A DNA stretch of 64,000 nt from Halichoerus grypus (taxonomy: Eukaryota; Chordata; Mammalia; Carnivora; Phocidae): contig NC_135724.1 of assembly GCF_964656455.1 (NCBI RefSeq), positions 12,237,414 to 12,301,413 of the forward strand. The letters run 5' to 3'. Shown here piece after piece: positions 55,648 to 64,000 of the stretch. Each line of letters starts with the position of its first letter. The first letter of the stretch is position 1. The notes under the pieces were generated by a model. That model worked only from the letters and a program-made list of their open reading frames with translations, searched no databases and had not been told where the DNA came from. The position numbers and the translations under genes are program-made.

Positions 55648-55669
55648 AAAAAGTTATTCTTACATATTT

Positions 55670-56036
55670 GGGAACAGCAAACAGTTTGAGAAATGAGGAC
55701 TAATTTTCCATTAAGTAGCAAATTAAAAACCAAAGAAAGCACCATGATGAGTTGAGAGAGACTGAAAGAAAGAGAATTTTTTAGTACTTTTAATGGTGAT
55801 TTTTCCTTACTTTTTGAATGAAGTGGGCTTCATTTTCATTTTGCGTGGAGCCCCACAAATGTAGGCAGACCTGAAGTGAGTTATGTGTAATACTTAGTAC
55901 AATAGCTAATATGCAATATATGCTCAATAATGACAAGCCAGTGCAGCTTTTATTTTACTGCAAATTTTACATTAATTCTCCAGTTGATAGAAAGGTTTTA
56001 ACTAGCTTTAAAATAGAGAAGTAGAAACACAGATTT

Positions 56037-56067
<31 letters not shown>

Positions 56068-56510
56068 GCAAACAAATCTTGCCCTCCCTTTAAACAAGTG
56101 TGGGTATCCATCTTTCTGAGTGTACACTATTCAGGGTCTTACACCAAACACAGTTTTGTATTTTCCATTTTTCTGAACACAGTCATATTATCTATAATTC
56201 TGAAAGGTGCAGGATCTGTTGCACTCCCTCATTCCATTTTCCCAGAACTGCACTCTAATCCCTTCTATGTAAGGTCAACTACACTGTCTTATCTCAGAAA
56301 TTTATCCTATCTGGTTTCCCCATTCAAAGCAGCTGGTAAGTTTATATCTCCTGAAATCCTGGGCAATGAAGCTGAAAATGGGAAATAGAGATTCACTTCT
56401 GTTCTCCAATAGAGAATCGAGGCTACTCAGAGTAACCAGAATTCTGTGATATCTAATATATAACATTGGACTTACTTACATGCGTTTATCTTATGTTCAT
56501 GGATCTCCTG
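55670..56510. other. Non-coding DNA
   Basis: Forward 96-codon frame at 56098-56388 has no recognised domain. Includes the CA repeat listed separately. Confidence 0.35.
56037..56070. repeat. (CA)n microsatellite
   Basis: About thirteen CA units followed by CGCACGCA. Confidence 0.93.
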
Positions 56511-56514
56511 TGAT

Positions 56515-56610
56515 TTGTCATCCCCAATGTTTTACAGATAAGAAAAATAAAGACTCAAGAGGTTATTTAATTTTCCCTTAGCAAAGTAATAGAACCAGGG
56601 TCTGATTCCT
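56515..56610 (-). mobile_element. MIR fragment, reverse
   Basis: 'tgttttacagataagaaaaa' then 'aagactcaagaggttattta' and 'gcaaagtaatagaaccaggg' represent the reversed MIR core. The next SINE inserted into its end. Confidence 0.65.
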
Positions 56611-56814
56611 TTCTTTTTTTTTTTTTTAAGATTTTGTTTATTTATTTGACAGAGAGAGACACAGCGAGAGAGGGAACACAAGCAGGGGGAGTGGGAGAGG
56701 GAGAAGCAGCCTTCCCGCGGAGCAGGGAGCCCAATGGGGCTCGATCCCAGGACCCTGGGATCATGATCTGAGCTGAAGGCAGACGCTTAATGACTGAGCC
56801 ACCCAGGCACCCCT
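56611..56814 (-). mobile_element. Can-SINE, reverse
   Basis: T tract, AAGATTTTGTTTATTTATTT, GA-rich body and head GAGCCACCCAGGCACCCC. TSD of 14 bp (AGGGTCTGATTCCT / AGGGTCCAATTCCT) at 56597-56610 and 56815-56828, two mismatches. Confidence 0.95.
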
Positions 56815-56829
56815 AGGGTCCAATTCCTA

Positions 56830-57160
56830 ATTGACTCAACAACTGTCCAATAAACATGGTGCCTCATACCCCGTTAGGTGTTCATGCTTACTGATGGGTT
56901 ATATTTCTTTTCCTTCAGATAAAATCTCCTTGGGACATATGCATATCAGATGAGGATCCTAGAGAAATAGAATACTAATCTTAAAAAAATGAAGCCTCCC
57001 TATTGGTCTTTTAATAATTTATTTTCCCCAAATTACTCATTTGTCACATAGGTGATAGGCATTATGTTCAGTGGTACATTTTTCAAGGTAGAAAGACATC
57101 ATTTCTGTTTTCAAGTACTTTACAAGTTAATGGCAAGACACACATACAAACGTGAAATGT
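56830..57160. other. Non-coding DNA, nothing recognised
   Basis: AT-rich spacer before the MER5-like element. Confidence 0.35.
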
Positions 57161-57162
57161 AG

Positions 57163-57352
57163 TATTTTTCAAATTCTGATTTGCATCAGAATCACCTTAG
57201 GGTTTATAAAACCACAGACTGTTGAACCCAACACCCAGAGGTTCTAATTCAGTAAATCTAGGGAGGGCCCAAAGATTTAAATTTCTAGCAAGTCCTCACA
57301 TGACACTGACCCTAGAGCTGCTCAAGGACACTTTATGAGAACCACTCCCCTA
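57163..57352 (+). mobile_element. MER5A-like hAT DNA transposon
   Basis: 'atttgcatcagaatcacctt', 'cacccagaggttctaattca', 'gtaaatctagggagggccca', 'atttctagcaagtcctcaca' and 'ttatgagaaccactcc' follow the MER5A order over nearly its full 190 bp. This is a non-autonomous, long-dead hAT-Charlie element. Orientation follows my memory of the consensus. Confidence 0.85.
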
Positions 57353-57659
57353 AGGTAATCGTTATGAGGGGCTTTGGGCATTGAAATAGATGACAAAGGA
57401 GAGCTGCCAAGTCTTTAGGGTGAAATCAGGAGAAGAATCACAAAAGAGGGGACATTTGTACAGAAAACTGGGGGTCTGGAGTGACCAAGTGAAGAAACAG
57501 AGGGATGGGAGGATGGGATGAGGAAGTCCTTGTAAGTAGACGAAATTCGCATGTCCTTTCTAAATCTGTAGTGATAAAACACCCAAGTTACACTATTGAT
57601 AACTTATCAGGCTCCCGTAGTTTTGACCAAAGATTACAAGGTAGTCAGTGACTGATGAA

Positions 57660-57895
57660 CACTCTTATCAGATAAAATGCTTTGTTCCAGAGTCATTCTT
57701 ATGTATCTCTCTATAGAACTTGTCACAGTGAATTCTACTTGCTGTTTTGCTTGGGCATTTCCCCAGAATATTGAAAGTTCCTTGAGAAGAGAGATCATGC
57801 CTATTGCATTTTTGTGCCCCTAGTCTCCAATGTCTGGTTCACAGAACACATTTTAACAAACGTTTGCTTATTGAATAATTGAATGCATAAGTGAG
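57660..57895 (+). mobile_element. L2 3' end, forward
   Basis: 'gaacttgtcacagtgaattc', 'agttccttgagaagagagat', 'catgcctattgcatttttgt', 'gtctccaatgtctggttcac' and a final 'tgcttattgaataattgaat' follow the L2 3' terminus. Confidence 0.8.
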
Positions 57896-59555
57896 GTAAC
57901 CTAAAATAGAATCGCCCTAACCCACAAAACTTATCTGAGGATGAGATCAACTGTGAACCTTCCATTCGGGGCACAAGAACATGTTCCAATCCCTGATTTA
58001 TGGGCTTTATTCTCTCTAGTCTTAATAACTGTTAGGAAATAATGAAGATATTAATCAATTTAATAACTCAAAATATATTTTGGTATTCTAACTGCCTCTC
58101 CACTATTAAGGCGATTGAAGATATGAAAACATTGGATGGAATTAGTAAGAAGGAATATAAACAGCTTGAGACAGAATTCAAGACAGCATGCTGGGCAATT
58201 ACCAATCTACATCAGAAATGATGGCCCTGATGTAAGCGTCCTCAGAGTCAGACTGTCGCCATCTGTCTGTAGCAGACATGGAGCCACACGCTTTTGAGCC
58301 ACACGTGACCCCACAGCATGCCTGGCATGAAAGCCACTCACAGGTCTCTTCATCAGATGCTGTAGGGTTTTCTTTTGCTTGTTTTGTTTTCAGAATGATC
58401 TCTATTTTGAGATATTCAGATGGATTTATTCAAAATTACATTTATGGCAGAAAGGTCAATATGCCTACATTGATCCTAGAAATGTGACATGATCTTTTTT
58501 TGGAATATGTGTTTCTTTCTTTCTTTTTTCTTCTTACTCTTCAGCAATATTCCATGTTTCTTATATAAAATTTTGTTTTCTAGAGGTCTTACAACCCCTG
58601 AAGTCTCTGGCTCCTGTTACTCCTAAATATGTTGCTTAATTTATATCTGTTTTAAAAATCTGCGTTGGCTGTGGTGAAAATGATTATAGAATTTTAAAAC
58701 CACTTGAACTGGCCCAAATGAGAAAGTGGGTTGTTATATATCGGTATTTCCTGCTTTTTAAAAAGTGTTTTCGACTTTGAAGGTCAGAACTCTGCTCTGG
58801 GTTTAGAGGAAAGGCTAGACTTTTCTCAGAGAGTCAGCAGACAGTAGAGAGTAAGCAGAAAGCATTAGTAACTCAGAGCAAAACAGAGTGAAGGCAGATT
58901 GCCAAGAGCCTCCTCTGCAAGAATCAGTAGCCTCGTTTTCTAGACCGACATCTCCTGGTCCGTTTAATCCATCAGATAAACCATTCTTGCAAATGTAGCC
59001 ATTTTAATCCCTGTGATCTCAGTGTTTGTATCTTAACAGTTAGAAAACCTTGAAAATATGCTCCTTTTCATTCTTACCCCATTAGTTGAAAATGATGAGA
59101 CTATTCACTGATGATGGATTCCAGCTGAAGAAGCAGCAGGCTTAGGTGTTAGGAAAGGAGCTGACAATTGGCCATCCATCTTCTCTACCAGACAAGTCAT
59201 ATTACAAAAATGTATGTTACTATTCTAACTGTCCCCCTTAGATATTGGATATTTTGTCTTCCACCCTCCTCAGGACATAGCGCTATTTCACTAAAAATTA
59301 TAGTATCCATTCTAACCGTTACTTGAGTTAAATTAGGATTCCATGGATTGGGTTGATGCAGCAAAGTCTGTTTCTTGGTTAGTTGGCTAGTATAAATAAG
59401 CAGAAATGACTTAAAATAGAGTGCTTCTCATATCATCAAAAAAGGAAAGGCAAAAGTAAAAAACAAAAATAAAAACTCCCAACAATTCTCTTACTAAGAT
59501 TATTATGGAATCTAATAATGATAATAATGCCAACATCACGGTTTTGTTAACATCC
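57895..59555. other. Non-coding DNA, nothing recognised
   Basis: Short forward frame at 58278-58487 and reverse frame at 59411-59641 lack domain evidence. Confidence 0.35.
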
Positions 59556-59559
59556 AGTC

Positions 59560-59690
59560 TGCTAATCACTAAATATGCTTTAATTGGCTTAATCATTGTA
59601 AAAAATGCCCTGAAATAGGCATCAATATACCTCTTTAACAAATAAAGACACTAAGGCTCAGAGATACTGCGTAAGTAGGGATTCATCCTC
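59560..59690 (-). mobile_element. MIR-like fragment, reverse
   Basis: 'gctttaattggcttaatcat' then 'aacaaataaagacactaagg' and 'ctcagagatactgcgtaagt' loosely fit a reversed MIR. Confidence 0.45.
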
Positions 59691-59944
59691 AGTTTTCTGT
59701 TCCTTATTCATCTGACCCCAATGAATATGTGCTTAATGACAACTCTATACTTATTTTTTTTAACTAATAATACAGATAATGCCAATATTGGCAAAATAAG
59801 TACCATTGTCTAAAATATCATAATGATTCCAGATGTCTGCTATGTGCTGAAAGTACTGAGTAATAGAATTCCTTGGGTATCCTGCTATAGAAAATTCTTT
59901 CCTAATTGTGTGGAGTGAGAAGGGAGGGTTAGCATTTCTGTTTT

Positions 59945-61278
59945 ATTTTTTATTTTATTTTTTAAGACTATTTTTTTTTAGCAGTTTGAGAGAGGAAGTT
60001 ACAGATTTCCCATATACTCCCTGTCTTCACAAATGCATAGCCTCCCCAATTATTAACATCACCACCAAAATAATGCTTTACCTCCCCCCCACCCAGGAGT
60101 GAACCTACACTGACACATCATTATCACCAAAGTCCATAGTTTTACGTTAGGGTTTACCCTTGGTGTTGCACATTCTGTGGGCTTGGACAAATGTATAATG
60201 ACATATATCCATCATCGTAGAATCATATAGAGTATTTTCCCTGCCCTAAAATTCCTCTGTGCTCCACTTATTAATCTCTCCTCATACACACATCTGCCAG
60301 TCACTGATCTTTTTACTCTCTCCTTAGTTTTGCCTTTTCTGGAATGTCATAGAGTTGGAATCATACCGTTAAGTAGCCTTTTCACATTGGCTTCTTTCCC
60401 TTAGTAATATGGCATGTAAGATTCCTCTCTTTTGTGATTCATTTCTTTTTAACACTGGATAATAGTCCATTGTCTGGACATACCATAGTTTACCTATACA
60501 CCTACTAAAGGACATCTTGGTTGCTTCCAAGGTTTGGCAATTATGAATAAAGCTACTTAATATCTCTGTGCAGGTTTTTGTGTGGACACAAGTTTTCAAC
60601 TCCTTTAAGTAAATTCCTACCAAGGAGCATTATTGCTGGATCACTTGGTATGAGTATGTTTAATTTTGTAAGAAATTGCCAAACTGCCTTCCAAAGTGGT
60701 TGTACCATTTTGCATTCCCAGCAGCAATGATTGAGAATTCCTGTGGCTCCATATCCTCGATAACATTTAATGTTGCCAAAGTTCTGGATTTGGGCCATTC
60801 TAATAAGTGTATAGTTGTATCTAATTGTTGTTTTAATTTGCATTTCCCTGATAACATATGATGTAGAACATCTTTTCGTATGTTTATTCTTTGGGGAGGT
60901 ATCTATTAAGGTCTTCGACCCATTTTTTAATTGGATTGTTTGCTTTCTTATTGTTGAGTTTTAGAGTTCTTTATATATTTTGGATAACAGGCCTTTATCA
61001 GATGTCTTTTGCAATTATTTTCTCCCAGTCTGTTGGCTTGTCTGCTAATTCTCTTGCATTGTCTTTTGCAAAGCAGAGGTATTAATTTTAATGAAGTCTA
61101 CCTTATCAAGTATTTCTTTTATGGATCATGTCTTTGGTGTTATATCTAAAAAAGGCATCACCACACCCAAGGTCTTCTAGGTTCTTTGCTGTGCCTATTC
61201 TAGAAGTTTTATGTTTGTCTTTTATATTCAGGTCTGTGATCCGTGAGGGTCATCTTTTTTATTCATGTTGAAGTAAAG
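59945..61278 (-). mobile_element. Old L1 3' part (mammalian-wide type), reverse
   Basis: About 1.3 kb including a 3' UTR-like portion (59960-60370) and reversed ORF2 C-terminus. In the reverse frame at 60553-60843 the motif 'RMAQIQNFGNIKCYRGYG' keeps the first cysteine, but the second position of C-x3-C is tyrosine. 'HCCWECKMVQPLWKAVWQFL' follows. Numerous frame breaks. The divergence from the L1 at 43769 shows a much greater age. Confidence 0.9.
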
Positions 61279-61454
61279 AAACCCTCAGCCCACACTTCTG
61301 CCATTCCCACCAAAGACAATGGTAGAAGCATTTAAAATAACTTGGATGGATTTGGGGATGTGCATTTCCACTATTCTGACCCCTTTGTCTTCATTCCAGG
61401 GAAGTAGGAGCAGCCAGTCTGATTGGTGAGGGCATGGGCTAGGTGAGTTAGAAT

Positions 61455-61685
61455 CAGAGGCCCAGAGTAGAAGACCTGAGTTCAACCTCTAATTCTGCTG
61501 TTTGCTCCTTTGTGAACTTGAATAATTCATCTAACATCTCCTTAGCTCAGTTTTCTTTATAGCAAAGTAAGGTTCATCATTGCATTCCCCTCATAGGTCT
61601 ATTGTGAGGATTTCATGAGTCAATAAAGGCAAAGTTCTTGGAACTTCAAGCGCATAGCAAGTACTCAATACGAGAACACCTAATG
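61455..61685 (+). mobile_element. MIR, forward
   Basis: 'gacctgagttcaacctctaa', 'ttctgctgtttgctcctttg', 'tgaacttgaataattcatct', 'attgtgaggatttcatgagt', 'gttcttggaacttcaagcgc' and 'atagcaagtactcaatacga' preserve the MIR order. Confidence 0.82.
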
Positions 61686-61689
61686 ATTG

Positions 61690-62260
61690 CTGTTTGGCTG
61701 TATTACCAGTGGGCATGGTCATTGTGCTTCAATATTAACCATCTTTGACTCTGCTAAGGTGCAACATGTACCTGATCTTATCTTTTACTTTCTGGGCTCA
61801 AGGGAAGAGTTCTCCTGATTCTGGTGTGGTAAGCATAAAGATGACACCGCTATCTCTGTTCTTCAAATGATCAGTGTGGTGGGAAGACAACAGACGGAGG
61901 CCCAGTTGAGACACTCTCTTTGATTCAAGGTTTATAGGAGAGACTTGTTTTTGATGTAGATGTGTCTTTAACTGAGCCATTCACATAATGACTACAATTT
62001 GATTTTCATTTAACTGTGAATTTTTATGTATACTCTATTGGTAAAAAGTCAGAGGACTGGATTCCCTAAATCCTGAATTCCTGAAGAATTAGTCACCTGA
62101 CCCTGTGGAGGTCACATAAGAAATCTGTAAAATATAGAACACTAATTATTTCTAGTTGTTTTCCTCTCAATCTTTGGAGAAACAAAGTATCCCTTTTGGG
62201 ATTTAAAAGGCCATGAGATGCTAGAGGTCAAAGGGACTGTTTTCACCAGCTAGCAGGGAT
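61690..62260. other. Non-coding DNA, nothing recognised
   Basis: No open frame with support. Reverse 60-codon frame at 61798-61980 looks random. Confidence 0.35.
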
Positions 62261-62264
62261 TTCC

Positions 62265-62733
62265 TACCTCCTCTACCATGGATCTCTTTTTGCAGTATGA
62301 AGTTTATGGACATCTTTACAGAAGAATGTTTATAAATGCATAACATAAAATATGTGGAATTATTAAAACATATACTGAAATAAATTATAATTTATTTTTA
62401 CTAATGCATAAATGACAAGGTATATCAGTAGGTCTGATAACCCTCGAACTTTTGAAATAGGGATGAACTTACATGATGTTTTGAAAGATCTACCCTATCT
62501 TAATGTGAAAAAGTCTGTGATTTCTATTGTTGGTCAAATTACAGGTACTGCTAATACCTCTTCAGTTTGTTGTCTATATTCAATACTGAAAAAAATGCTC
62601 AATTTCAGCTGGAAGTTCATTAAAATCCAGTAGTACCAATTTTCTGCCTGAGACCGCATTCTCCTGCCCACCTCCAAGGCCTATCCACAGGCAGGTAACT
62701 TGGGGTATATGGATCTCAGGTTAAGAACCTCTT
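62265..62733. mobile_element. Old hAT-like DNA transposon (MER type)
   Basis: The order 'accatggatctctttttgca', 'ttatggacatctttacagaa', 'gttggtcaaattacaggtac', 'tgctaatacctcttcagttt' and a terminal 'ctcaggttaagaacctctt' corresponds to a recurring mammalian hAT-type repeat whose ends read GGTTAAGAACC. Family number and orientation not assigned. The 73-codon forward frame at 62412-62633 is part of it. Confidence 0.6.
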
Positions 62734-62744
62734 ACCTAGTCCAA

Positions 62745-62832
62745 CATGATTACCTAGATGTGGGAACTGAGGCTCAGGGAGCTGGAGCTTGCCCAAGTTC
62801 ACTATTGTTAATTTTGGGCAAAGTTGAATTCA
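62745..62832 (-). mobile_element. MIR fragment, reverse
   Basis: 'atgtgggaactgaggctcag' then 'ggagctggagcttgcccaag' is the reversed MIR core. Confidence 0.7.
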
Positions 62833-62834
62833 CA

Positions 62835-64000
62835 AGGAAAAGCCTCTGATGGTTAATCCATTGTTCATCATCCCATGCTGTTCTGTCTGCTGTGAAGCCA
62901 TTTCAAATGAAGATGAGGAAAATTCCTTTTCATTATTTTCTAACTATTGAATTAACTTCATTGTAGACTGAATATCAAAGACCCTGTAAAAAATGGGCAA
63001 CTTCAGCAGAGTGAGGTCCAGTAAAAATCTAGTTTAAAAAAATAATAATCTCAGGAGAAAAAGGGGTCAACTCATTTGAGATTTTCACATAACCCTGAAC
63101 TTTTATATCACCAAGTCCAAATTAACTTTTTGTTTTTGTTAGAAAACACTGAGCACAGCTAAATTCACCTTACTGAAAAGTTGCTTGAGCTTAGGGGAAA
63201 GAGCTGTTTGACTCTCCTGGTTAACATATTTAATTTTGAGGTAGCATTTCCTATCAGGTTATTATTTTCTCCCGTCTTTATTTTCCTAATAATGCAGCCC
63301 TTTGCTTTATTCGCTTGGACGCTCTCTGTTTCTCCTACTAAGCTGGTCCAAAAGTTATGTGATTCCTTGAGTTTCCTTTATTATTAAATATATCAAATGA
63401 AAACCTTTGATTCAGAGCAGAATGATAATTCTTATGTTCATTGAAAAAAAAAGAGAGAGAGAGAATGTGGTCTAGTTAAGCCTCTCAAGGCAATGTAAAT
63501 TAGCTAACAACTGAGTATTGAATTTGATGGCTTATCCTTAAGGATGCATCTCACAGAGGTCCTATTTTGTTTAATTGACCAATGCTTACATGGCATCCAT
63601 AGGTCATACTTGGTGAAAAAATCTCATACCCTAATGATGGAATCCTACTGCAAAATCCCTGGGTTGCCTGGGATGTTTACCGTGGAGGCTAGGATGTACA
63701 TATTTTGGTGAAATTCATAATTTGGTGGCAATGCTTATGTGATACTATTTGCAAAATAGCAATATTAATATGTTTAATATGTTATTTTTCTTTTCAACAC
63801 TTACAGCTTAATTCCTTGTGATAAACCATATATGGTAACAAGTGACTGGTGGACGCTATCAGAAAGCTCTTTAAAAAATGACATGTTTCTTTTGGCCTTA
63901 CATACAAATTATACATTCTATACAATAGACAAAATTGGAAAAGTTACCGGGAAAGAATGAGGGAATGAAAGAGTTGTGAGCACAAAACCAAAGCCAAGTG
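62835..64000. other. Non-coding DNA to the window end
   Basis: AT-rich with a short A/GA run near 63445-63463. Nothing recognised. Confidence 0.35.

Overview
The window is vertebrate nuclear DNA from a carnivoran. At least eighteen tRNA-Lys-derived Can-SINEs, most with a recognisable target-site duplication (TSD), identify the order. Most of the younger copies share an arctoid-type head (GGGCGCCTGGGTGGCTCAGTC) and a body unlike the dog SINEC type, so I infer a bear, pinniped or musteloid rather than a canid. The sequence is AT-rich and I find no host protein-coding gene, exon series, CpG island or functional RNA gene. It reads as intergenic or deep-intronic DNA, and nearly every long open frame lies inside a repeat.

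Layout. 0-9 kb: AT-rich DNA with a (TA/CA)n tract, two Can-SINEs, an L1 remnant and L2 pieces. 9-17 kb: a reverse MLT1 LTR split by a SINE, four further SINEs (10.1, 10.6, 12.1 and 16.7 kb), and MIR and L2 remnants. 17-24 kb: a long eroded L2 body, a reverse L2 3' part and an MLT1B-like LTR. 25.4-28.4 kb: a 5'-truncated class I (gamma-like) endogenous retrovirus keeping integrase, envelope, polypurine tract and 3' LTR, all inactivated. 28.8-37 kb: a SINE containing a 68-bp alternating purine-pyrimidine tract, a tRNA-Lys-like SINE, and a very similar inverted duplication of part of that locus 1.8 kb away. 40-46 kb: three SINEs, then a 2.27-kb young L1 3' fragment in reverse with a 569-codon open ORF2 remnant, inserted at the same nick site as an earlier small retrocopy. 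47-64 kb: MLT1 LTRs, MIR, L2, three more SINEs, MER5A-like and other hAT-like elements, and an older reverse L1.

How the parts relate. The elements form a layered insertion history rather than a gene set. Old L2, MIR, hAT and MLT1 copies make the substrate, the ERV and older L1 come next, and arctoid Can-SINEs with the L1 that mobilised them come last. The most unusual items are the inverted duplication at 32.97/34.80 kb with its nest of AT-rich direct and inverted repeats, the same-site double retroposition at 43.6-46.1 kb whose order can be read from the TSDs, and the (GT)22(GC)10 tract born inside a SINE. Family names come from recall of consensus sequences, not from a database search.
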